The notes under the pieces: model-generated
Databases searched by the model: none
What the model was told of the DNA's origin: nothing
What the model saw: only the letters and a program-made list of their open reading frames with translations
Source of the DNA: Pseudopedobacter alpinus
GTDB lineage: Bacteria; Bacteroidota; Bacteroidia; Sphingobacteriales; Sphingobacteriaceae
Direction of reading: 5' to 3'
Length of the DNA stretch: 64,000 bases
NCBI RefSeq assembly: GCF_042684645.1
Contig: NZ_JBHULV010000015.1
Location: 1 to 64,000, forward strand
Position numbers and translations under genes: made by a program
In this document: positions 52,661-61,952 of the stretch, one piece after another
Layout: each line of letters begins with the position of its first letter
Numbering within the stretch: position 1 is the stretch's first letter

Positions 52661-52751
52661 GATGTTTTATTTTAAATGTTTAATAATAGATTAACTGTTT
52701 AGGTTAACCCAAGCATCATGCCAGTTTTTTAAGCAGTAAGATAAGAAGAAG

Positions 52752-52850
52752 CAAGAATCAAGAACAATTCACGAGTCTTTACTCTCGTTTTAAGAAACAA
52801 TACATAGATAACCAAGAATCAAGAGTCGTTCAAATCTTCACTCTTGATTC
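52752..52850. repeat. CAAGAATCAAG repeat units downstream of acs
   Basis: CAAGAATCAAGA occurs at 52752-52763 and 52813-52824. The second copy is the left part of an 11-bp inverted repeat GAATCAAGAGT (52816-52826) and ACTCTTGATTC (52840-52850). The same 11-mer core, in the other orientation, forms the tandem array at 19283-19333. Confidence 0.7.
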
Positions 52851-52868
52851 TAGCATCTTAACTCTATT

Positions 52869-54776
<1,908 letters not shown>

Positions 54777-55030
54777 GAAATTATATAATTTGGGTTTGAG
54801 CGATGAATTTAGGAGTTTTATTTTAAAAAAAACATTTTTTTGTTGCAATAACACATCAATTAAACTTAAGTTTGGGTAAAAGACGACTAATAATTGGCAT
54901 CACATATAGCTAATTTGAGTTTCTAATTCACAAATTAAAATCAAAAAATGATAAGTGAAAATCACAAAAAACTGCTGTAAAACGACCTAAACAAACATTG
55001 TTAATATAATTTTATTTTTTCTTAAAAACC

Positions 55031-55062
55031 TTTGCGGTTTTAAAAGATTTTTGTGATATTTG
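55031..55062 (+). promoter_or_regulatory. Promoter of the rpmB-rpmG-DUF4295 operon
   Basis: TTTG (55031-55034), a 20-base spacer and GATATTTG (55055-55062), one base off the -7 consensus TAnnTTTG. The rpmB ATG is about 49 bases downstream. Confidence 0.7.
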
Positions 55063-55110
55063 CAAACTCTTTGTAAAACTGAGCTTTAATAGAAAACAAC
55101 ATATACAGTC

Positions 55111-55344
55111 ATGTCAAGAATTTGTGATTTAACAGGAAAAGCAACAATGGTAGGTAATAGAGTTTCGCACTCTAACTCAAAAACAAAACGTAAGTTTTAT
55201 CCAAACTTACAGATGAAACGTTTTTACCTTCCAGATGAAGACCGTTGGATAACTTTAAAGGTTTCAACGTCTGCAATCAAAACAATTAACAAAATCGGTA
55301 TAACCGAAGCTATCACAAGATTCATTAATAAAGGATCTATTTAA
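55111..55344 (+). CDS. rpmB: 50S ribosomal protein L28
   Basis: A 77-residue protein with the L28 pattern: MSRICDLTGK at the start (first zinc-site Cys retained), GNRVSHSNSKTKRKFYPNLQ, and KVSTSAIKTINKIGI. First gene of a three-gene operon; rpmG follows after 27 bases. Confidence 0.97.
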   Translation: MSRICDLTGKATMVGNRVSHSNSKTKRKFYPNLQMKRFYLPDEDRWITLKVSTSAIKTINKIGITEAITRFINKGSI

Positions 55345-55371
55345 TTTAAAGAATTCAATACCGCTTAAATA

Positions 55372-55554
55372 ATGGCTAAGAAAGGAAACAGAGTTCAGGT
55401 AATTTTAGAATGTACCGAACATAAGGAAAGTGGAATGCCTGGAACTTCTAGATATATCACTACAAAAAATCGTAAAAACACTCCTGAGAGACTGGAAGTT
55501 AAGAAATTTAACGCAGTACTTAGAAAAGTTACTCTACACAAAGAAATTAAGTAA
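55372..55554 (+). CDS. rpmG: 50S ribosomal protein L33
   Basis: A 60-residue L33: AKKGNRVQVILECTEHKESG, RYITTKNRKNTPERLEVKKF. Only the first Cys of the usual zinc-site set is present (Cys13), so it appears to be the zinc-independent type. Middle gene of the operon, 27 bases after rpmB and 35 before the DUF4295 gene. Confidence 0.97.
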   Translation: MAKKGNRVQVILECTEHKESGMPGTSRYITTKNRKNTPERLEVKKFNAVLRKVTLHKEIK

Positions 55555-55589
55555 TTGTTAGCTATTCTGTAGCATAAAAAAATTAAAAC

Positions 55590-55757
55590 ATGGCAAAGAA
55601 AGTAGTTGCAACACTAAAAACCGGTACTGGTAAAGAATACTCTAAAGTTATAACAATGGTAAAATCACCAAAAACTGGTGCTTACTCATTTAAAGAAACT
55701 ATTGCTCACAATGATCACATTAAAGATGCGATTACTGTAGCAAAAGAAAGCGTATAA
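55590..55757 (+). CDS. DUF4295 ribosome-associated small protein
   Basis: A 55-residue basic protein: AKKVVATLKTGTGKEYSKVI, MVKSPKTGAYSFKETIAHND, ending VAKESV. DUF4295 is specific to Bacteroidota and is almost always beside rpmB and rpmG, so a ribosomal or ribosome-associated role is likely though unproven by this sequence. Third gene of the operon, followed by a terminator that also separates it from ftsY. Confidence 0.93.
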   Translation: MAKKVVATLKTGTGKEYSKVITMVKSPKTGAYSFKETIAHNDHIKDAITVAKESV

Positions 55758-55781
55758 TTGAGTTCAAATATTAAAATATTT

Positions 55782-55808
55782 AGCCGTCCTATTGGGATGG
55801 CTTTTTTT
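55782..55808 (+). terminator. Terminator of the L28-L33-DUF4295 operon
   Basis: Stem AGCCGTCC / GGATGGCT (8 bp, one G-U pair), 5-base loop, then seven T. It lies 16 bases before the ftsY start, so some readthrough into ftsY is likely. Confidence 0.75.
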
Positions 55809-55824
55809 GTTTAATTTTATCACT

Positions 55825-56790
55825 ATGGGATTATTTGATTTCTTCAAGAAGAAAGAAAAAACCGCCGAAGAGCAAGAAGCTTTAGACAAAGGTTTAGAAA
55901 AAACTAAGGATAACTTTTTTACTAAAATTAACAAAGCTGTAATTGGAAAATCAACAGTAGATGATGATGTTTTAGACGATTTAGAAGAGATTTTAGTTAA
56001 TGCAGATGTTGGCGTAAGTACTACATTAAAGGTTGTTGATAGGGTTCAAAAAAGAGTTGCTAAAGACAAATACATAAACACATCTGAACTTAATAATATT
56101 TTAAGGGAAGAAGTACAGGCTTTGTTAGAAGAGAACAACAGTACCGATTTTGAAAACTTTAATTATACCGATCATAAACCTTATGTAATTATGGTTGTTG
56201 GTGTAAATGGTGTAGGTAAAACTACAACTATTGGGAAATTAGCCTATCAATTAAAACAAGCCGGACAAAAAGTAGTGATTGGTGCTGCCGATACTTTTAG
56301 AGCAGCCGCTGTTGAACAAATTCAACTATGGGGTAAAAGAGCTGATGTTAGAGTGGTTTCGCAAGGCATGAATGCAGATCCTGCCTCTGTTGCTTTCGAT
56401 ACTTTACAATCTGCGGTGGCAAATAATGAAGATGTGGCTATTATTGATACTGCCGGCCGTTTACATAATAAAATTGGGTTAATGAATGAGTTAACCAAAA
56501 TTAAAAATGTTATGCAAAAAGTGGTTCCTGGTGCACCACATGAAATTCTTTTAGTATTGGATGCTTCTACTGGCCAAAATGCAATTGAACAATGCAAACA
56601 ATTTACCCAAGCCACTGATGTAAATGCTTTAGCACTTACAAAACTAGACGGAACTGCTAAAGGTGGTGTAGTAATCGGAATTTCAGATCAGTTTAAAATT
56701 CCGGTTAAATATATTGGTGTTGGAGAAAAAATGACCGACTTGCAATTGTTTAATAAAAAAGAGTTTGTGGATAGTTTGTTTGGAGGATAA
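55825..56790 (+). CDS. ftsY: Signal recognition particle receptor FtsY
   Basis: SRP-family GTPase that docks ribosome-SRP complexes at the inner membrane. The start at 55825 (MGLFDFFKKKEK) gives the usual FtsY N-terminus; the frame extends upstream to 55792, which would add an improbable hydrophobic segment. The 321 residues contain the N domain, G1 GVNGVGKTTTIGKLA, the ADTFRAAAVEQI insertion-box region, DTAGRLHNKIGLMNEL, LVLDASTGQNA and TKLDGTAKGGV, ending at the amphipathic IGVGEKMTDLQLF. No acidic A domain, as in many Bacteroidota. Confidence 0.97.
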   Translation: MGLFDFFKKKEKTAEEQEALDKGLEKTKDNFFTKINKAVIGKSTVDDDVLDDLEEILVNADVGVSTTLKVVDRVQKRVAKDKYINTSELNNILREEVQALLEENNSTDFENFNYTDHKPYVIMVVGVNGVGKTTTIGKLAYQLKQAGQKVVIGAADTFRAAAVEQIQLWGKRADVRVVSQGMNADPASVAFDTLQSAVANNEDVAIIDTAGRLHNKIGLMNELTKIKNVMQKVVPGAPHEILLVLDASTGQNAIEQCKQFTQATDVNALALTKLDGTAKGGVVIGISDQFKIPVKYIGVGEKMTDLQLFNKKEFVDSLFGG

Positions 56791-56798
56791 GATTTTTT

Positions 56799-56817
56799 GG
56801 TTGATTTCACAGATTTT
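56799..56817. repeat. Inverted copy of the 46-bp repeat core upstream of the GxxExxY gene
   Basis: GGTTGATTTCACAGATTTT is the reverse complement of AAAATCTGTGAAATCAACC. It matches the core of the array beyond the gene (AATCTGTGAAATCC, then GAAATCAACG), in opposite orientation, so the gene is bracketed by related inverted sequences. Confidence 0.65.
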
Positions 56818-56868
56818 ACCGACAATTTTTATAATGTTGGGTTTTGGGTTGTTGCTAAATAATTTAAA

Positions 56869-57252
56869 ATGGAAATAGAAACTAATGCTAATAATGATCC
56901 TTTAACTTATAAAATTATCAGTTGTTGCTATGAGGTTCATAAAGAATTAGGTCCGGGTTATTTAGAGAAAATTTATTCTAAAGCATTAATTATACAATTA
57001 GAAAGTGAAGGTTTAAAATTTGAGTGTGAGAAAGAATTCTATGTATATTTCAAAAATAAATTCATTGGAACATTCCGATGCGATTTCTACATAGAAGGCA
57101 AAGTTATACTCGAAATAAAAGCAGTTACCGGTATTCAACCAAAACTATTTCAAACACAATTACTCTCTTATTTAAAAGCCAGCAAAAGTAAAACCGGTCT
57201 TCTTGTGAATTTCGGAAATTCTAGTTGTGAAGTTAAAAGACTATCAAATTAA
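56869..57252 (+). CDS. GxxExxY protein
   Basis: A 127-residue protein of the GxxExxY family (TIGR04256 type). The naming motif is present as GYLEKIY within ELGPGYLEKIYSKALIIQLE. The following strands and CDF-x-ILEIKAV (FRCDFYIEGKVILEIKAV) fit the PD-(D/E)xK-like nuclease core of the family: Asp, then Glu-x-Lys. The C-terminus KTGLLVNFGNSSCEVKRL is typical. The family is widespread in Bacteroidota and lacks a known function. The gene sits between ftsY and rimO, bracketed by an inverted repeat copy upstream and a three-unit array downstream, an association that suggests a mobile or repeat-targeting unit. Confidence 0.88.
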   Translation: MEIETNANNDPLTYKIISCCYEVHKELGPGYLEKIYSKALIIQLESEGLKFECEKEFYVYFKNKFIGTFRCDFYIEGKVILEIKAVTGIQPKLFQTQLLSYLKASKSKTGLLVNFGNSSCEVKRLSN

Positions 57253-57279
57253 CAACACAAAATCATAACTAACAATACA

Positions 57280-57417
57280 AGAATCTGTGAAATCCTGAAA
57301 TCAACGTAATCACCCAACAAAAAAAAGAATCAGTGAAATCCAATAATCAATGTAATCACCCAACAACAAAAAGAATCGGTGGAATCCTAAAATCTATGGA
57401 ATCACACCAAAAAAATA
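57280..57417. repeat. 46-bp tandem repeat, three units, before rimO
   Basis: Units start at 57280, 57326 and 57372, an exact period of 46 bases. Consensus per unit: AGAATCNGTGAAATCC, then TNAAATCAATGTAATCAC, then CCAACAA and an A-run. Within a unit the string ATC-n-GTGAAATC recurs in shorter form. Unit 3 is more diverged and ends 6 bases before the rimO ATG. No spacer-like variable segments exist, so it is not a CRISPR array. Confidence 0.9.
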
Positions 57418-57423
57418 TAAAGC

Positions 57424-58752
57424 ATGAAAGTAAAACCCAATAAGTCTATAATTACACCCCCTCGCGTTAACGTTATCACATTAGGTTGCTCAAAAAACAC
57501 GTACGATTCTGAAGTGTTAATGGGACAATTAAAAGGAAATCAAATAGATGTAGTACATGAGGCAAATAATGTACTGGCAAATGATATTGTAGTAATTAAC
57601 ACTTGCGGCTTTATTGATAACGCTAAACAGGAATCTATTGACACTATATTACAATACAGCGAATTAAAAGACCAAGGTAAAGTAGGAAAAGTGATTGTTA
57701 CAGGTTGTCTATCTGAAAGATACACGCCAGAACTTTCTGCCGAGATTACTAATGTTGATGCTTGGTTTGGAACAAATGATTTACAACACTTACTAAGCAA
57801 AGTAGGTGCCGATTATAAGCATGAACTTTTGGGTGAAAGAATGTTAACTACACCTTCGCACTTTGCATATTTTAAAATTGCAGAAGGTTGTAACCGTCCA
57901 TGTTCTTTTTGTGCTATTCCTTTAATGCGAGGAAAACACCTTTCTACACCGATGGAAGATTTGGTGAAACAAGCAAAATTCTTAGCAAAAAATGGAACAA
58001 AAGAACTAATTTTAATTGCTCAAGATTTAACCTATTACGGCTTAGATTTATACAATGAAAGAAAATTAGCAGATTTAATGCGTAATCTTTCTGATGTTGA
58101 TGGAATAGAATGGATTCGTTTACAATATGCTTATCCTTCTGGTTTTCCGATGGATATTTTAGATGTAATGAACGAACGTTCTAATATTTGTAAGTATTTG
58201 GATATGCCTTTGCAACATATTTCAGATCCGATGTTGCAATCTATGCGCAGAGGAACAACAAAGCAAAAAACTGTGGATTTGGTAAATAAAATTAGAGATA
58301 AAGTACCAAATATTGCCATGCGTACTACTTTAATTTGCGGTTACCCAGGCGAAACAGAAGACGATTTTAGCCAAATGAAAGATTGGGTAGCAGAAACCCG
58401 ATTTGATAGATTAGGCTGTTTCACTTACTCTCACGAAGAAAAAACACATGCCTATGATTTAGTAGATGATGTACCTGAAGAAGTAAAACAACAACGTGTG
58501 GAAGACATCATGGAAATTCAGCAAGGCATTTCTTTCGATTTGAATCAGCAAAAAGTAGGTAATACTTATAAAGTTTTGATTGATAAAAAAGAAGGTGATT
58601 ATTTTGTTGGAAGAACAGAATTTGACTCTCCAGAAGTTGATAATGAAGTTTTAATTGAGGCAAAAGACAATTATGCTACCCCAGGAAGTTTTGTAAATGC
58701 TACAATAGATAGAGCAGAAGACTTCGACCTTTATGGTACAATTGTAAAATAG
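57424..58752 (+). CDS. rimO: Ribosomal protein S12 methylthiotransferase RimO
   Basis: Radical-SAM enzyme that adds a methylthio group to an aspartate of ribosomal protein S12. The 442 residues have the N-terminal iron-sulfur domain (VITLGCSKNTYDSEVL, INTCGFIDNAKQESID, CLSERY), the radical-SAM CNRPCSFCAIP cluster (C-x3-C-x2-C), IAQDLTYYGLDLY, and a C-terminal TRAM domain (YKVLIDKKEGDYFVGRTEFD). It starts just after the 46-bp repeat array, which therefore forms its leader. Confidence 0.96.
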   Translation: MKVKPNKSIITPPRVNVITLGCSKNTYDSEVLMGQLKGNQIDVVHEANNVLANDIVVINTCGFIDNAKQESIDTILQYSELKDQGKVGKVIVTGCLSERYTPELSAEITNVDAWFGTNDLQHLLSKVGADYKHELLGERMLTTPSHFAYFKIAEGCNRPCSFCAIPLMRGKHLSTPMEDLVKQAKFLAKNGTKELILIAQDLTYYGLDLYNERKLADLMRNLSDVDGIEWIRLQYAYPSGFPMDILDVMNERSNICKYLDMPLQHISDPMLQSMRRGTTKQKTVDLVNKIRDKVPNIAMRTTLICGYPGETEDDFSQMKDWVAETRFDRLGCFTYSHEEKTHAYDLVDDVPEEVKQQRVEDIMEIQQGISFDLNQQKVGNTYKVLIDKKEGDYFVGRTEFDSPEVDNEVLIEAKDNYATPGSFVNATIDRAEDFDLYGTIVK

Positions 58753-58757
58753 TTAAT

Positions 58758-58797
58758 GAAAATAGCCAAGATGTTGAATTTTGGCTATTTTCGTTTT
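58758..58797 (+). terminator. Terminator after rimO
   Basis: Stem GAAAATAGCCAA / TTGGCTATTTTC (12 bp) with an 11-base loop and a T-run, ending just before the bshC start; partial readthrough is possible. Confidence 0.8.
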
Positions 58798-58802
58798 TAA
58801 GG

Positions 58803-60389
58803 ATGAAAGTACAATATATTGATTATGCGCAAACGCGATGTTTTTCTTCAACGGTAACTCGCTTATTAAATCATGATGAAAAGATAAAACCTTTCATCAA
58901 TCAATTTCCAGATTTAAAAAGCTTTGAAAAAATCATCTCAGAAAGGAAATTCTCAGGAAATAGAAAAAACTTAGTCTCAGTTTTAGAAAAGCAATATCAA
59001 AACATTCTTAATCAAAGTCAATTATTAAAAGAGAATATTCAATCGCTTAAAGCGGAAAACACCTATACAATTACTACTGGGCATCAGCTAAATATCTTTA
59101 CCGGTCCGTTATATTTCATCTTCAAAATTGTAAGTGCTATTAATTTAGCCAAAGAACTTAAAAAAAGCTTTCCTGATAAAAATTTTGTTCCTGTTTATTG
59201 GATGGCGACAGAAGATCATGATTTTGAAGAGATTAACCATACTTATATAGGAGAAAAAAAAATTAGCTGGAAAATGAACGCCTCCGGAGCAACTGGTAGA
59301 TTGAATACTAAAACTTTTATTCAAACATTAAATGAGTATAAAGGCATTTTAGGAATTTCTGCGAACGCACAAAAACTTGGCGAAATAGTTACTAAAGCCT
59401 ATACTCACTATGATAAATTATCAGATGCAACGCGATATTTAGCGAATGAATTATTTGGCGAATTTGGGTTGGTGATTATCGATGCTGATGATAAAGTTTT
59501 AAAACAAGAATTTGTGCCCATCATTACTCAAGATATTATAGCGCAAAATAGCTTTGAGCAAATCACAAAAAGCAGTGCCGCATTAGAACATATTGGCATT
59601 CATGCACAAGTAAATCCACGAGAAATTAATTTCTTTTATCTAACTGATGATTTACGAGAACGTATTGTTTTTGAAGAGGGAAAATATCAGGTTTTAAATT
59701 CGGAAATTTCATTTTCTGAAGCCGAATTAAAAGTAGAAATTCAAAATCACCCAGAAAAATTCAGTCCAAATGTGGTGATGCGTCCGCTTTATCAAGAAGT
59801 GATTTTACCTAACTTGGCTTACATTGGTGGTGGCGGCGAAATAGCTTATTGGCTACAACTTAAATCAAATTTCGATTTCTATAAAGTTGATTTCCCTTTA
59901 CTCATTCTAAGAAACTCAGCCATTCTAGCAAATGAGCAAGCTTTAAATAAGTTGAATAAATTAGGCTTAAGTTTTGAAGATGTTTTCACAGCCACGGATG
60001 AATTAAAGAAAACTTATGTTCAAAACCATACAACTCATCAATTAGATTTAGAGACTGAATGGCAACAAATTGAACAAGTTTTTAATAATTTAAAAAACAG
60101 AGTTTCTAAAATTGATTCAACCCTTAAACCAAGTGCCGAAGCTGTGGAAGTTCGCTTAAAAAAAGCAATGGATAGTTTAGAAAAAAAGCTAATGCGAGCC
60201 GATAAAAGAAATCATAACGAAGCCATGAGTGATATTGAAAACGTCAAAAAACAACTTTTTCCTGGTGGCGGCTTGCAAGAACGTAAAGAGAATTTTGCTT
60301 TATTTTATGTTAAATATGGCGATGATTTTATTAAAGAATTAATAGAGAACTTTAATCCGCTGGATTTTAAGTTTAGTATTTTGTACTAA
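58803..60389 (+). CDS. bshC: Bacillithiol biosynthesis cysteine-adding enzyme BshC
   Basis: Adds cysteine to glucosaminyl-malate to form bacillithiol. The 528-residue length and motifs match BshC: ITTGHQLNIFTGPLYFIFKI, the VPVYWMATEDHDFEEINHTY block, RPLYQEVILPNLAYIGGGGE with the nucleotide-like pocket, LKSNFDFYKVDFPLLILRNS and the C-terminal coiled-coil ending in SDIENVKKQLFPGGGLQER. Presence of bshC suggests this bacterium makes bacillithiol; bshA and bshB are not in the window. Confidence 0.93.
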   Translation: MKVQYIDYAQTRCFSSTVTRLLNHDEKIKPFINQFPDLKSFEKIISERKFSGNRKNLVSVLEKQYQNILNQSQLLKENIQSLKAENTYTITTGHQLNIFTGPLYFIFKIVSAINLAKELKKSFPDKNFVPVYWMATEDHDFEEINHTYIGEKKISWKMNASGATGRLNTKTFIQTLNEYKGILGISANAQKLGEIVTKAYTHYDKLSDATRYLANELFGEFGLVIIDADDKVLKQEFVPIITQDIIAQNSFEQITKSSAALEHIGIHAQVNPREINFFYLTDDLRERIVFEEGKYQVLNSEISFSEAELKVEIQNHPEKFSPNVVMRPLYQEVILPNLAYIGGGGEIAYWLQLKSNFDFYKVDFPLLILRNSAILANEQALNKLNKLGLSFEDVFTATDELKKTYVQNHTTHQLDLETEWQQIEQVFNNLKNRVSKIDSTLKPSAEAVEVRLKKAMDSLEKKLMRADKRNHNEAMSDIENVKKQLFPGGGLQERKENFALFYVKYGDDFIKELIENFNPLDFKFSILY

Positions 60390-60424
60390 ATAAAAAGTAA
60401 AAAGCAATACAATACTAATCAATA

Positions 60425-61510
60425 ATGGAATACCTTATATTTTCAGAAGAAACACTTAGAAATTTCACCGAATCTGTATTTAAAAAAATGGGCTGTTCTA
60501 ATGAACATGTTCAATTAGCAGCAAATGTATTAATTAAGGCAGATTTACGTGGAATAGATTCGCATGGTGTTGCTCGTTTAACAGGCTATGTGAGGTTATG
60601 GGAAAAGAAAAGAATTAACGCTACTCCAAATATTAGAATTGTATACGAAACTGCCACAACGGCTACTATTGATGGTGATGCTGGTTTAGGATTAGTTGTT
60701 GCGCCATTTGCAATGAAAGTGGCAATTGAAAAAGCAGAAAAATATGGTTCTGGCTGGGTAGCGGTTAAAAACTCTAACCATTTTGGTATTGCAGGATACC
60801 ATGCATTAATGGCTGTAGAAAAAGACATGATTGGTTATGCGTTGACTAATGCTAGTCCATTAGTAGCACCAACTTTTTCAAGCGAAAGAATGTTGGGGAC
60901 AAATCCAATTTGTTATGCCTTCCCGGCAGGTAAACATGCACCAGTTGTGGTTGATATGGCAACTTCTACAGCCGCAAATGGCAAATTAGAAATTGCACAA
61001 CGCCAAGGTAAAAATGTACCCGAAGGTTGGATTCAGGATAAAGATGGAAATGCAGCCTTGCATCCTGCTGATTTAAAAAATGGTGGTTCTTTATTGCCTT
61101 TAGGTTCTGACAGAGAACATGGAAGCCACAAGGGTTTTGGCTTAAGTGCTACCGTTGATATTTTATCAGCAGTGTTATCTGGTGCTAGTTATGGGCCTTG
61201 GGCACCTCCTTTTGTAGCTTTTATGGATCCGTTACCTAACCAACCTGGCGAAGGTTTAGGACATTTTTTAGGTGCAATGCGAGTAGATGGTTTCCGCCCG
61301 ATTGAAGATTTTAAAGCCAATATGGATAATTGGATTGAGCGTTTTAAAAATGCGAAACCAATTAATGAAAATCAAAAAGTAATTATCCCTGGTGAACCAG
61401 AATTGATAGCAGAGAAAGAACGTAAGATAAGTGGAATTCCTTTAATTGACGCTGTGGTAAAAGATTTGAATGAAGTTGCTGAGAAATTGGGGTTAAATAA
61501 GTTGGGCTAG
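60425..61510 (+). CDS. Ldh-family (malate/lactate/ureidoglycolate-type) oxidoreductase
   Basis: A 361-residue NAD(P)-dependent dehydrogenase of the YlbC/malate-L-lactate dehydrogenase-2 family (distinct from classical LDH/MDH). Motifs: LIKADLRGIDSHGVARL near the start, the KNSNHFGIAGYHALMA block that forms the cofactor/substrate site, GTNPICYAFPAG, VVDMATSTAANGKLEIAQRQ, and HGSHKGFGLSATVDILS. Family members act on malate, sulfolactate, 2,3-diketo acids or ureidoglycolate, and the motifs do not say which. It lies 35 bases after bshC on the same strand and may be cotranscribed with it. Confidence 0.85.
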   Translation: MEYLIFSEETLRNFTESVFKKMGCSNEHVQLAANVLIKADLRGIDSHGVARLTGYVRLWEKKRINATPNIRIVYETATTATIDGDAGLGLVVAPFAMKVAIEKAEKYGSGWVAVKNSNHFGIAGYHALMAVEKDMIGYALTNASPLVAPTFSSERMLGTNPICYAFPAGKHAPVVVDMATSTAANGKLEIAQRQGKNVPEGWIQDKDGNAALHPADLKNGGSLLPLGSDREHGSHKGFGLSATVDILSAVLSGASYGPWAPPFVAFMDPLPNQPGEGLGHFLGAMRVDGFRPIEDFKANMDNWIERFKNAKPINENQKVIIPGEPELIAEKERKISGIPLIDAVVKDLNEVAEKLGLNKLG

Positions 61511-61541
61511 TTTTAAATTGGATAAAACATTGAAAACCAAT

Positions 61542-61895
61542 TTATTTGATCTGTTTATATTTAATTACCACATTCCCCACTCCTTCTTTATCCATATTTA
61601 TTTTACGAGCTGCTTTTTTAGAAAGATCAACTATACGGCCTGCAACAAATGGTCCTCTATCATTTATCCTCACCTTAACGGTTTTACCGTTTTTAAGGTT
61701 AGTCACTTTTACTTTTGTACCAAACGGTAATGTTTTATGCGCAGCTGTTAGTTTAGAATTTCTAAATTTTTCGCCTGAAGCTGTTTTTCTACCGTTAAAC
61801 TTATCGGCGTAATAAGAAGCTTTACCTCTTTGCGTAACTTTTGGAGCACAAGAAAAAAGAAAGATGGTTAAAAGCAGCAGCAAAATTTTGTTCAT
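61542..61895 (-). CDS. rlpA: RlpA-like septal/rare lipoprotein
   Basis: A 117-residue lipoprotein: hydrophobic MNKILLLLLTIFLFS then lipidated Cys16. The rest is one double-psi beta-barrel (DPBB_1) domain: QRGKASYYADKFNGRKTASG, LTAAHKTLPFGTKVKVTNL, and the catalytic-type INDRGPFVAGRIVDLS. RlpA acts as a lytic transglycosylase on denuded glycan strands in some species. Unlike longer RlpA proteins there is no SPOR domain. Convergent with the Ldh-family gene. Confidence 0.9.
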   Translation of the reverse strand: MNKILLLLLTIFLFSCAPKVTQRGKASYYADKFNGRKTASGEKFRNSKLTAAHKTLPFGTKVKVTNLKNGKTVKVRINDRGPFVAGRIVDLSKKAARKINMDKEGVGNVVIKYKQIK

Positions 61896-61952
61896 CCCTA
61901 AAATTGTAAAAACCTATTGGTAAAAACAAATCCCTTCACATCTTCTAAATTT

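Noticed and set aside
57280..57417. Possible CRISPR array
   Set aside because: Units abut at an exact 46-base period with no unique spacers, and no cas genes are present.
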